Shown: positions 33,799-43,265 of the stretch, in pieces
Position numbering within the stretch: the first letter of the stretch is position 1
Layout: each line of letters starts with the position of its first letter
Source of the DNA: Symbiodinium kawagutii
Lineage: Eukaryota > Sar > Dinophyceae > Suessiales > Symbiodiniaceae
Assembly: GCA_009767595.1 (NCBI GenBank)
Contig: VSDK01012728.1
Location: 683,216 to 747,215, forward strand
Length of the DNA stretch: 64,000 nt
Direction of reading: 5' to 3'
Position numbers and translations under genes: made by a program
Notes under the pieces: model-generated
Databases searched by the model: none
Seen by the model: the letters and a program-made list of their open reading frames with translations, nothing else
What the model was told of the DNA's origin: nothing

Positions 33799-33884
33799 CT
33801 GGTCGCCTTGGAGAAGTCAGAGCTGCCCCGGACGCCCTGAGTCGCGCCACAGGCGAGTCGCGTGACGCGCAGTTTCAGCGCTTG
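33799..33884 (-). CDS. candidate host exon
   Basis: 86 nt on the minus strand: acceptor AAAGCCCAG, frame QALKLRVTRLACGATQGVRG, ending ACCAG with a GC donor (GCGGGG). It is followed by tandem CCACTACC repeats. The plus strand is open too (GRLGEVRAAPDALSRATGES), so the strand call is moderate. Confidence 0.4.
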
Positions 33885-34680
33885 CTGGGCTTTGGGCTGG
33901 TGGTAATAGCTATGCTGTGCGGTGACGGTGCGGAGACATGGTGGTACGTGGTAACCAACCAAGGTGGATGGTGGTGATAGTGGCGGTTATAATTTTTGGT
34001 TCTAGTGGTGGTTATAAGAGTGATTTTAAAACCCACCAACAACTGTGGTTATACAACTTGTTGTCGTTGGGTCATGGTTGGTTGTGTTCTTGGTGTTTTT
34101 AGCATTGGCCGGTCTCAACATCCACAACTCAGCTCTTCCTGCAACTAGGTTTCATTCTGTTTATGCATCGTTGTTGGCCGGATGGTTGCTCACTTAGCAA
34201 CATTGCAGCTCTTGAACAGTAACAGTTCAGCCAACAACACCAACATCAAGTAGGATTGACCTCTGAAGACCGGTATTTACAAACACTACTGGACCACCAA
34301 CAGTCACTATCATTCCCATCATTTGCCACGGTTACCCATGATTAGACAATATCAGAAACCATTCATGACAATCATTCACCACCATCAAAAGCATGAGTGT
34401 AACCATCACTAAGCATCAGTAAAACCCTCATCGAAATCATGATTCACCGGACCATAACCACCACTATATAAACCCGTCATTAAAACCAGCAGTAACCAGT
34501 ACAAAGTAGAAATCATCACAAACCACCATTAAAACCATCCTCAAAACCATCCTCAAGGCCATCCTCAAATCCATGATTGACAGCCTATCAAACCTGACCA
34601 TTCAAACGATCAACCCAAGCCTCAACCCATGGGGCTCGGACGGCTGGCACGCTGACATCCGAGGCTGAAGGCGCACCTAC

Positions 34681-34715
34681 CAAGTCAGCGAGTGGGAGAC
34701 ACCGCTGTAGGGACC
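34681..34715 (-). CDS. candidate micro-exon
   Basis: 35 nt between ATCACCCCAG and a good GTAGGT donor, reading SLQRCLPLADL. The open frame continues through the donor, and a plus-strand reading (GTLTSEAEGAPTKSAS) competes. Confidence 0.3.
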
Positions 34716-35009
34716 CTGGGGTGATGGCCGATGGTGGTTTAATGATGCAATGATGGTTGATATTGGTAGTTGCGAACATTGATTGACAATACTTAACTAT
34801 GGTTAATAATGGATAATCATGGAAAAAAATACTAATTAAGGATAAATAAAATAACAATGGTTAAATAATTGTTGATAATGGTTACATTTCAGTAGTGGTG
34901 AAGAAAAATGAACAGTTCAATACTCGGGATGGTTGATAGTGGTTCCTGAAGACTATGGCGAATACATATGGCAATCTTTTTTGTGAGTTTTCAGATTCTT
35001 TAGCTAGCT

Positions 35010-35014
35010 GTCAG
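35010..35014. repeat. target-site duplication GTCAG (copy next to the 3' LTR)
   Basis: GTCAG directly adjoins the outer end of the LTR and is repeated at 46836-46840 next to the other LTR. Five base pairs is the normal length for Ty1/copia integrase. Confidence 0.9.
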
Positions 35015-35193
35015 TGAATATTCAGGTATCACTCACCGGATGGTAATATATAACCAGAAAATGAATAACCGTTAAGCTAGTGCAACCTAATGCAGCGCGC
35101 AGCGCTGCACCTTTTGAGCCGCACATGCTAAGGCAAGGTAAGCAATGATGTATGCATATATATTACAGGGGTTTTATGTGGTGCGCTTTTACA
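35015..35193 (-). repeat. 3' LTR, 179 bp
   Basis: On the minus strand it runs TGTAAAAGCGCACC ... ATTCA, with TG/CA ends. It contains an imperfect palindrome GCAGCGCGCAGCGCTGC. It differs from the other LTR near one end only (ATATTC versus ATTTTC, and CACTCACC versus CAATCACC). Confidence 0.95.
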
Positions 35194-35201
35194 CCCCCCT
35201 C
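35194..35201 (-). other. polypurine tract
   Basis: GAGGGGGG immediately upstream of the 3' LTR in element orientation, the expected primer site for plus-strand DNA synthesis. Confidence 0.75.
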
Positions 35202-35384
35202 GGATCCGCCGCACAGGAAGGAGATGCTTCCAGCTGTCTGCAAATTCGGGCGAGCAAATGAATGCTGCCGTGATTTTCACTTTGCAGTTTTAAACTCAGC
35301 TTTAAGCAAAAGTGCAGCACATGGATCTGTTCTCGAATTAAGGAGATTTGTGCCTTTAGCATTGCTCCAAAATGGCTTGGGGTA

Positions 35385-36848
35385 TTAGCGTTCGTGGTAC
35401 TTGTTCCAGACAGAACTTCCGCCCCAACGCCAGTACCACGACCCTCTCCACCATTCCCACTCAACTCCCTGCGAGTCTTCCCGCTCTGCTTGCGTGCGGT
35501 AATATCCGCGATGCTCTCGCTCAACCGTTGCAGCAGTAGCTCTTCCAGATCCTGAAGAAGTCGTCTGTTGTCGCCATGCATTGTATCCAGTTCCCCTTTG
35601 GCGCGGTGAGTATTTGGGCTCAGCATTTAAGCTGGCGGTATCTGCGCCTGAAGCCTGGGACTTGTTGATGGCGCTCTGCCTCTTCTTTTGATCAATGTTT
35701 GCAAGAACCTTGGGAAGATTGGCATCATACATCTTCTGGAACTGAAGGATGTTGCCATTGGGATCGCATTCATGAATCCCTTCCCACGTCAAAAGAAATC
35801 TGAACTGTGGGTTCGCATTGATGAAGTCGAGATACTCAGTCGGAGAGAAAACCTTGTCGTGGTAGACCATTCCCCAGTGGCTGTTCCACCATCTGAAGGT
35901 GGCTTGGATCTGACTGATCTCCTTCTCAAAGTAGATGAGGCGCACAATTTTGTTGCCAGTTTCAATGCCTGTTACAACTCCAAGGGCTACCTGACGAGAG
36001 GTGCGTGGTGGACTAGCCAGATGTGCATCGGCCAAGAAATCGAGGAGATCAATGTCGTACCTCGTGTAGCCATCTTCCAACAGTCGCTCCATGAATGGAA
36101 GATCGTAGGCATACCTGTTCTCGATGCTGGTGAATCCTTTCTCGATGGCACGCTTCAACTTGTGGCGAGCATCTCGGATGAACCTGGCCTCCACTCCCTC
36201 TTGTCCTCTACCTGCTTCGGAGATCATTCCTCTGGCCTTTTCAACTTGTGCTGCAGTCAAATTTCTCATCACTTCCGAATCCAGCCTGAGCTTTCCAAGA
36301 CCCTCTGTGACCATGAACTTTCGTCGCTTGTCAAGCACTTTCTGCACCTTTTTCGGGTCATCAGGAATGCTTCCGTCAGGTTGCGGTAGTGGAGAGTAAC
36401 CACAGATGTCGCAAGCGAATTGTCCGGGTACGTAGTCGGTCATGCAGACCGGGCAGTCGCCAAAGTAAATTTCTGCTTGTACGGGCTTGCTTTTGACAGC
36501 AGCTTTTCGACTAGAATGTTTACCAAACGACATCTTGTACCCGGGATCCTTGGCTTCTTCCTTCTTCTCTTCTTCAGGCTCTTTTGCCGGCTCCTTCTCC
36601 TCTTTCTTCTCCTCCGCAGCTTTCTCTTCGGTCTTTGGGCCTTCAGCCTTTTTCTTTAGTGCCGAGGTAGCTGGTGGTGGAGTAGCCTCGCGCTTTTTGC
36701 CCTGAGCTTGAGGAGGCTTTGGAACCACACCTGGTTTCAATCTTGGAGAATCAGGCAATGCATAAGGATCTCTTCGTTGTCGCTTGCGGGCATCTGAGTG
36801 AACAGAGCCTTTGGGGTCAGAGGATGATGCTGCTGCTGGCGTTTCCTC

Positions 36849-36908
<60 letters not shown>

Positions 36909-38039
36909 TCGATCATCACGTGGTGTCAATTGAGCCGTCTTTCTCGTTGCAGGGTTACTCTGGCGAGACCACAAAACAACTTTGTTGACGGTGTCATCCA
37001 CTGATGCGATGAATTGAGATGGGATGTCATCAGCTGAAAGGATCCCGTCGCTCCTGGTCCTAAAGAAGACGATTCCAGCCTCCACTGCCTCCTTGAAGGC
37101 GATGGTGAGTTGTATCGGAGCTCCTGCTCTCAGGCCCGATCTGTAGCCGGTGTCTTCGACTGTCTTCGAACTCAGGTAAATGTGGCCACGGCCTGAATTG
37201 AGTCGGTCGGTGCCTCCTGGAATCAAACCATTCTTCACAATGCTTTTCCAGAGATGTGCCTTGGTTCGATGATAAACAATCGTTGGGATCTCTTCCATTG
37301 GAGCGACGGGCTTGCCAGTGAAGGCAGCTTTCTTGTCATCAGCCAAGTCTGGAGAGGCGTAGATCAAGTCCGCCAAGGTGAACTGGTCATGCTGCTTCTT
37401 CAGAGCTTCCCGGGAGTGTCCCTGTGTTGCACGCACCTTGAAGGGCCAGTACGAATAATTTCGGTGGCTTGCAATCCTCAATCCTGGTGCACACATCAAT
37501 TCGAACCTCCCTTTCTCGTCTTGATATGCAATTGCGATGAGGTCGTTCACAGTCACACTCATCTGCATTCGAGCTGGGAAATCTTGAAGGAAAGCCTTGG
37601 CGAACACGTCGATGTCAAGGAACATGTTCTCGTCGAACGGGAGTTGTGAATGCTTCCCGTGACCTCGGACAATGCCGCTCATGGTGCGAAGATGGTTTTT
37701 CAGCTTTGCCTGGTAATGGCTGTATCTGTTGCCAACTTCAGCACCGGTCTTGACGAGGAGTTCATATTCATGACCTTCAACCACCACATGAAGTTTCTCA
37801 ACACCGTTGATTTCCTGCTTCAATGTGTATCGGTATTCTTCGACGTGACCTTTCATGTGCAGTGGGCGATAGTTCCTCTCGTCGATCAGATGTGGGTCTC
37901 TGGCAGCAACATTGGTTCCTCCTGCAGCTTTTGGCATTGCTTTTGGCGCAGGTACTGAGGAACTTGCCGCCGCAGCGGTACTTGTCACTTCTGGAGGTGT
38001 CGAGCTCCCCGACCAACTCGTTGCCATTCCAATACACAA
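35385..38039 (-). CDS. copia cargo protein with Tpt1/KptA-like RNA 2'-phosphotransferase domain
   Basis: 884 codons in the last frame before the 3' LTR. Residues about 105-350 follow the Tpt1/KptA fold in order: MSGIVRGHGKHSQLPFDENM, DEKGRFEL, VRATQGHS (about 202), IVYHRTKAHLWKSIVKNGL (about 254), GRGHIYLSS, and GIVFFRTRSDGILSADDIP. Tpt1 enzymes transfer an RNA 2'-phosphate to NAD+. The catalytic His of QGHS and the Arg before the HIYLS strand are present; HGT is replaced by HRT. A poly-Asp run (about 377-396), Lys/Glu-rich linkers, and a zinc ribbon CPVC...CDIC (about 529-547) follow, then a region of unknown fold ending Trp/Tyr-rich. The upstream frame enters near 37.99-38.04 kb by a shift, so the displayed start is not secure. 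Confidence 0.85.
36849..36908. repeat. (ATC)n microsatellite inside the coding frame
   Basis: About 20 ATC units, read on the minus strand as GAT codons to give the poly-Asp run. The poly-His and poly-Met frames here are shadows. Confidence 0.95.
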
Positions 38040-39600
38040 TCACATAGATGTCAGTATCAGCTCCGTGGCGTGAGAATGCGTCATCGACGAGCACAACGGC
38101 TTCCTTGACCAAATGCTGGAGACTTTTACCCCGCATCATCTTGTGACTCCACTCAGCGACGAACTCGGGCTTACGTGTGGCGAACTCCTCCTCCATTGAG
38201 TACTTCTTCAAGGTTCTGCCACGCCCAGTGATCATAGCAAGCCCAGAATCCGAAACAGTGATGAACACTACAGGATTATTCCTAGCAGGTGCCGGTGGGA
38301 TGTTCCAGAACTCCATGGGCGCGATCGTGAGGATCGGCGTGAGGGCATCAAAGAAGCGTTTCTCCCCAAGATACGTGGACAACACGCTCTGCGTGGTACA
38401 GTCTGCAATGAGTCCAGCTGTGAAATCTGCAATGTCTTGTTTCTGTCCGAAATCCATGAACATCACAGATGTCAGCATTCTCCTGAGGACCTGCTCCCAG
38501 TAACTAAAGTTGCGCTTCTGCTCATCCGAGCGATCGGGCACGTCAGCGAAGACGGCTGGGTCATTTTGGATGGCGAAGGCTCCAGGTCGTTCGGCTTCAG
38601 TCATGATGGCGGGGCACGCTCTAATAGCCTTTCCCCTCTTTGACTCTTGTGCCGAGTCTGCCACACGTGCAAAGCAATCATGAATGATGTCCGTCAACTT
38701 GAACGTATAGTTTTCAGCAAGCTTAAGGTGTTTACCCCGGCTTTCATCATGTTCATGTTTACCATCACACTGATACTTTTCAAGACACTTCATGTGTTCG
38801 ATGTTCGTGGCAATTGACCAGCCCTTCTTCAATGGACGACCCGTTTTTCCGATCACTCCAAGCATGCAACCGTTGAAATGGTACTTCTCCAATTGATATT
38901 TTCTGAGAAACCGTTGTACGAGAGGCCATGCCCAATATTTGCAATTTCGAGATAGTTCAAAAGCAATGGAAGTACGCTCATCAATGAGTGATTCCACAAG
39001 CTTCACGAAAGATTTGAACAGATCTGAAAACTCTGACTGCTGGATTTCGATGCGTTCCCTACCTTTGTCTGTCAGACCGTTGATGTTGCTCCATGGGCTA
39101 CCACCTACACATGGAAGAGAAGCATAGAGCATGAGGTGTCCTTTGGGATGCTTCCTACGGAAATCTTTCACCTCCTCTTCAACAACCTTTCGGCTACTGC
39201 TCTTGGTCCCGTCCAAATTTTCGGTCACCCTAAAACATCGACATCCTGCTGCAGCTTTGCGTGGGGAGCTATAATCTTGGAGTTGGTTGAACAGCAACTC
39301 AACAACCATCCGATTGTGCTCACCCCCCTCATCCAAGGCAGCACTGACCCGCTCTACTGGGCGCACCTTATCCTGGTGCAGAGCTTTCAAAATGGGTCCG
39401 ATGCCAATCAGCCTAAGCGCATGTTGCCACTGCGATGGAGAAGTAAAGGGTTTGGTGAGTATATCAGCTACTTGATCTTTTGTGCCCACGTTCAACAAAT
39501 CGAATTGGCCTTTCTCAAATTGTTGTTTCAACCACTTGAAGCTGATGTTCTGGGTCTTGTTCATGTGCCGCATAGTCGGGGAGTTACCAGATTTGCACAC
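37798..39600 (-). CDS. copia RNase H end, methyltransferase-like and unidentified domain
   Basis: 600 codons. Residues 1-52 finish the copia RNase H region (MRHMNKTQNISFKWLKQQFE, then VADILTKPF). Residues about 115-310 resemble a PC-motif methyltransferase: YASLPCVGGSPWSNIN (about 160-175) recalls C5-methyltransferase motif IV (P-C-x3-S), and AFELSRNCKYW (about 213-223) sits where motif VI (ENV) would be; KKGWSIATN and CDGKHEH follow. Residues about 370-540 form another globular region (VVFITVSDSGLAMITGRG; IVYWNGNELVGE). After about residue 545 the frame is out of phase with the Tpt1 frame. A bona fide C5-methyltransferase is not proven: motif I (FxGxG) and motif VIII (QxRxR) are not evident. 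Confidence 0.65.
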   Translation of the reverse strand: MCKSGNSPTMRHMNKTQNISFKWLKQQFEKGQFDLLNVGTKDQVADILTKPFTSPSQWQHALRLIGIGPILKALHQDKVRPVERVSAALDEGGEHNRMVVELLFNQLQDYSSPRKAAAGCRCFRVTENLDGTKSSSRKVVEEEVKDFRRKHPKGHLMLYASLPCVGGSPWSNINGLTDKGRERIEIQQSEFSDLFKSFVKLVESLIDERTSIAFELSRNCKYWAWPLVQRFLRKYQLEKYHFNGCMLGVIGKTGRPLKKGWSIATNIEHMKCLEKYQCDGKHEHDESRGKHLKLAENYTFKLTDIIHDCFARVADSAQESKRGKAIRACPAIMTEAERPGAFAIQNDPAVFADVPDRSDEQKRNFSYWEQVLRRMLTSVMFMDFGQKQDIADFTAGLIADCTTQSVLSTYLGEKRFFDALTPILTIAPMEFWNIPPAPARNNPVVFITVSDSGLAMITGRGRTLKKYSMEEEFATRKPEFVAEWSHKMMRGKSLQHLVKEAVVLVDDAFSRHGADTDIYVIVYWNGNELVGELDTSRSDKYRCGGKFLSTCAKSNAKSCRRNQCCCQRPTSDRREELSPTAHERSRRRIPIHIEAGNQRC

Positions 39601-39602
39601 CG

Positions 39603-40331
39603 TTATTGTGGCCTATCCTCCATGAACTTCACCTGGTAGAACTCGGGGAACGACGCTTTGAGCCCGTTGATGTTGGCGACTGAGCAACCTCCATCTACGT
39701 TTCCATACCGAATTTCATCAAGTTCAGGATCGATTCTGGTGAACACGTCGTCTGAGGAATTTTGGGGCTCGACAGTTAAGTCGGCTTTACCTTTCAATTT
39801 CTTGAACAGGCCCAACTGCTCAAACAAAGCCAGAACAGGAATCCCTTCAGTTCTCATACTATGATTTGCCGACACGACCTCTGCTTCCGTTGAAGATACA
39901 GCTACGGTGGTCTGCTTCTTTGAAAAGGCGTTCAAGGGGAAGTAGGTGTTGGGTCCAACTAAGCAGGTGGTACTACCGGATGTACTCTTTGAGTCATGTT
40001 CTCCTGCATGGTCAGCATCTGCAAACAACCAAATCTGGCAATCTGCAATCTTGTCACCAATGAAACCTTGGAGAAACAAATCATCCTTCGTGGAGTTAAT
40101 GTAAGCTACAAGTCTATGCAATGCAACATCACATTCAACCGACCACTTTGTGACTCTTGATGCCAAACTTTGTGTTGCTCTGAGCAAATCGAATCTCGCC
40201 ATTCGTGCTGCAAATAGGATCTTCATGAGGACTCTACTCGCAATGGGTTGCAGCTTTCCAGGCTTCTCGTCTTCGCTCAATGTTGGGTCGAGCAATTCCA
40301 GCATCGCAAAATGGAGTGGACACTTGAGCAA
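39603..40331 (-). CDS. copia RNase H domain (fragment)
   Basis: 242 codons. WLFADADHAGEHDSKSTSG carries the first catalytic Asp, and VAVSSTEAEVVSANHSM the catalytic Glu of copia-type RNase H. The upstream part (IASRVLMKILFAARMARFDL, then VTKWSVECDVALHRLVAYIN) corresponds to the RT-RNase H connection. RNase H removes the RNA template during reverse transcription. It ends at 39603, and the family sequence continues in another phase in the neighbouring frame. Confidence 0.9.
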   Translation of the reverse strand: MLKCPLHFAMLELLDPTLSEDEKPGKLQPIASRVLMKILFAARMARFDLLRATQSLASRVTKWSVECDVALHRLVAYINSTKDDLFLQGFIGDKIADCQIWLFADADHAGEHDSKSTSGSTTCLVGPNTYFPLNAFSKKQTTVAVSSTEAEVVSANHSMRTEGIPVLALFEQLGLFKKLKGKADLTVEPQNSSDDVFTRIDPELDEIRYGNVDGGCSVANINGLKASFPEFYQVKFMEDRPQ

Positions 40332-40371
40332 GGGATGATGCTTGGACCTTTGCCAGGCTACAATTACGCAT

Positions 40372-40791
40372 CTACGCAGGATTGAAGGAAAGCCGACATG
40401 TCATATATCTGACAATGTTCACGGGCTCGGTCATGACACCGGCACTTTTGTGTTTCACGGCATCATTCACATCCCGAAACCTTTGAGCTTTCGCTTCGTT
40501 CTTGGCTTCACGTTTGTTTCTGGTTGGTCCTGGCCTGCTTTTGCTGGCTGCCGCATTCACTTTCTTGTTCCCAAAAATGGTTCTGCCAGTCCAAAACTCC
40601 TGAGTCTGTTTTGGTAGTCCATCGTTCCAGTTGTCTTCAATGATCTGTGTGCTACCATCGCTCCCGTACCGTTCAGTGATGATTGGACAACCTTTCATCG
40701 TGACCTTTTGGTCAAACACAGTTGTTCTTTGTGACGCAACCGAGTCAGAAAATCTCGTTGATGTTCCCCCCTCATCACCTGGATGGTACAA
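40372..40791 (-). CDS. copia RT thumb/connection remnant
   Basis: 139 codons in a third phase. Reading upstream without a start, the same frame includes GLRWEHDRDGSAWIRHHW and KKLYHPGDEGG, which fits the region after the RT palm better than the continuation of the YVDD frame. It shows that the RT C-terminus is split by a frameshift at about 40.87-40.9 kb in addition to the TAG at 40.98 kb. Confidence 0.55.
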   Translation of the reverse strand: MYHPGDEGGTSTRFSDSVASQRTTVFDQKVTMKGCPIITERYGSDGSTQIIEDNWNDGLPKQTQEFWTGRTIFGNKKVNAAASKSRPGPTRNKREAKNEAKAQRFRDVNDAVKHKSAGVMTEPVNIVRYMTCRLSFNPA

Positions 40792-40979
40792 TTTCTTGCG
40801 GGGTTGCCAATGGTGGCGTATCCAAGCACTGCCATCACGATCATGTTCCCACCGCAGTCCTTTGTTCGGTGTTGTGCTGGTGCAGCATGCTCAGCTTTGA
40901 AAACATGTGCAAAAGGGTGAGCGTGTTCTGGCAGCTGGATGTTGTTAATTTCATGATGTTGACAGCCAAAGTATCGGTC

Positions 40980-43265
40980 CTAAGGCTCAGGATCTCCGAT
41001 GTTGACGGCACTACGGATCGATTTCCAAGCTTTCGCGAGGTTCGATGTTGGCCCAGCAAGCTTGAAGTCATCAACATAGACAACCGGCATGCAATCATAG
41101 TCCGGATGATAAAAGATGGACTGCCAAACATCTGGGAGAATCTGTTGCCATTTGTTCTTTGCCAATTGAGAGTTCAGGTACTGTTCCCAAATACCACCAC
41201 TATTGGGATGACCGTATAGGGCTAAGATCATGGGAACCATGGGATTGTCAAACTTGCTTTTCCAATCTGCTGGCCAGCGGTTCTTGGGCAATGTCAACCA
41301 AGTGGGCACCCCAGTAAAGAGGGCCTGAATGTAAGCTTGGATGGCATCGGCTTGTTCTTTCCCATAACCGGGCTGGCTACCGAAGGCATCTAAGATCTTT
41401 GCTGCTTCCATGGACGCTGGGCTGGATCCCATTTCGTTGAACAGTGCAGTATCATGATTCTCATCTCTTACATTGTTCCCTTGGAAAACAGTTCGACCTT
41501 TGAATTTTCTTCGGGGATCACCTTCAGGTAGTTCTGAACCTTTCTCATAGCAAGCTTCGAATATCCTGCCCAAATGAACTTTCTGCTGATTCTTCTTTGC
41601 TTCGTTTACGATGTCTCTACATTCCCGTACTCGTGATTCATCCCATACTCCTTTGTTGCGTAGATTAGCCCATTCTTTGTCCAATGCAGCTTGCGCTGCG
41701 GGCGTCTTGGCAACCTCTTGCTTGGTAACAAGACGAGCAACGGATGCAAATAGCTCGACGGCAGTCTGAAACTCGATGTGCTGAATTCGTTCAGCGATGA
41801 GCTCACGGATATTGGGATTGTGCTCTTCTTTGGGAGGTGACGCTGTCACAGGCATCGCAGGCACACAAAACTTTGGAGCATTCGGTGGGACAATTTCCCA
41901 TGCATCCAAAAGTGGTCGTGCTAATGCAGCAGCTGTTCGGACAGGCTCGCCAACAAAGGCGGCTGAAGCTTTCTTCTTCTTTGATTTGCTTCCGCTACTT
42001 GGTTCAGACTTCTCTGATGGCTTGTCTTCCTCAGCAGCTTTGGCAGCTTGTCTTGCAGCTTCTTTCTCAGCAAGTTCTCTCCTTTGCTTGGGACTCAACA
42101 TCTTCCACATGTCTGATGGGATATCAGGAGGTCTTGTTGTCTTACGCTTCTGGATCAGTCTAACACCGTCCCAAATGTAACCGTCAGGAATTGGTCTTCC
42201 ATCAGGGGTGGTATCAGCAGCCCTTAGCTCCTCAAGAATCTCTTCATCAGTTGGTGGTCTCTTGATATCAACTGTCCCTTCATCTGCAGCTGGGGCATCT
42301 CCTTCAATGGGCACATCATCGAAGATGGCCTGTTCTTCTGGAGCGATGGATGGTTCATACTCTGAGCAACCATCAATGTGTTCGCGCAACTCGGTTTCCT
42401 GCGGGATTGGTTCTTCCGGAATCACATTCTCTTCCAACTTGTCAGGCTTCGGTTCTTTGCTCTGCTGAAGCATACGAAGTGGGAAAATGAATCCATCGGA
42501 TGGGAGCTCGATTCGCTTGGTGCGTTGCACAGTCAAGCTACTGTTCTCTACGTGGTAGTCAAGTCCTTCAATTCGAGCAACCAAATATTCTCCTCGCCAA
42601 ACATGCCCTGGTTGAATGTGATAACCAAGAAACACTCCTGTGTTGGAAGTTGGATCCATCTTTCCAGAAATGTTGTCAGCACGTTTGGGGTTGTTCCAGA
42701 ATAGTACCTTTGCACCAAACGGGATCTTCAACCCAGGAAACTCTTCGCCAAATCGCAAAGACCACGGTGATGGTTGTCCATGCAGTTGCCTGCTGGCATT
42801 CACTGCTGTAGCATGATGCTTGATTGCAAGTGGCCATAGTTTGATTGGCAAACCTGATTGAACCAAGTTCGATCTTGCCCCTTCGAGCAGTTGTCGAATC
42901 TCTCTTTCAACAAAAGACTTTGAACTGCCGATGTATTCGATTGATGTTTGATGGCGGTATCCCAAGTCTTCAATTGATTTCTTGAGTTCACGAGAATTGT
43001 CTGTGTAGATAACCTCAACGCCATCTTTTGGACCTATGAAGTGGTTGAGGGCTACATTGCAGCTTGCGCTGTCACGTGACTGACTTGGATAAACACTTCT
43101 GAACTGTGTGCGCAGGTCTTTGATGACCATACCAACATTCTCTCCTTTCCAACCTTCTTCAACATTGGTTCTGACCAACACATGATCAGCGATGATGTGA
43201 TCTCCAAACTCATGAGTCTCAATGCGGGCTTGGCCCCCCTTCTTTCTGGCAGGTGGTGCCATCAT
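40980..43265 (-). CDS. copia integrase and reverse transcriptase (N-terminal and palm)
   Basis: 761 codons. The integrase core has Asp in GDHIIADHV (about 22-27), Asp in VIYTDNSREL (about 89) and Glu in SSKSFVEREI (about 120), followed by the GVFLGYHIQPGH region typical after the copia core. RT begins around VWDESRVREC; FKGRTVFQGNN, ADAIQAYIQALFTG (motif A), LYGHPNSGGIWE and MPVVYVDDFKLAGP (motif C YVDD) are present. A TAG stop follows at GDPEP, and the family-like sequence DRYFGCQHHEINNIQLPEHA continues in the same frame behind it. The pre-integrase zinc-binding part (HFPKNPFCRTCQRARMM) lies just upstream in this frame, but the Gag-protease frame reaches it out of phase. Confidence 0.92.
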   Translation of the reverse strand: MMAPPARKKGGQARIETHEFGDHIIADHVLVRTNVEEGWKGENVGMVIKDLRTQFRSVYPSQSRDSASCNVALNHFIGPKDGVEVIYTDNSRELKKSIEDLGYRHQTSIEYIGSSKSFVEREIRQLLEGARSNLVQSGLPIKLWPLAIKHHATAVNASRQLHGQPSPWSLRFGEEFPGLKIPFGAKVLFWNNPKRADNISGKMDPTSNTGVFLGYHIQPGHVWRGEYLVARIEGLDYHVENSSLTVQRTKRIELPSDGFIFPLRMLQQSKEPKPDKLEENVIPEEPIPQETELREHIDGCSEYEPSIAPEEQAIFDDVPIEGDAPAADEGTVDIKRPPTDEEILEELRAADTTPDGRPIPDGYIWDGVRLIQKRKTTRPPDIPSDMWKMLSPKQRRELAEKEAARQAAKAAEEDKPSEKSEPSSGSKSKKKKASAAFVGEPVRTAAALARPLLDAWEIVPPNAPKFCVPAMPVTASPPKEEHNPNIRELIAERIQHIEFQTAVELFASVARLVTKQEVAKTPAAQAALDKEWANLRNKGVWDESRVRECRDIVNEAKKNQQKVHLGRIFEACYEKGSELPEGDPRRKFKGRTVFQGNNVRDENHDTALFNEMGSSPASMEAAKILDAFGSQPGYGKEQADAIQAYIQALFTGVPTWLTLPKNRWPADWKSKFDNPMVPMILALYGHPNSGGIWEQYLNSQLAKNKWQQILPDVWQSIFYHPDYDCMPVVYVDDFKLAGPTSNLAKAWKSIRSAVNIGDPEP

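Noticed and set aside
36719-36988. Poly-His and poly-Met frames over the ATC repeat
   Set aside because: Out-of-frame readings of the GAT codons of the copia cargo ORF.
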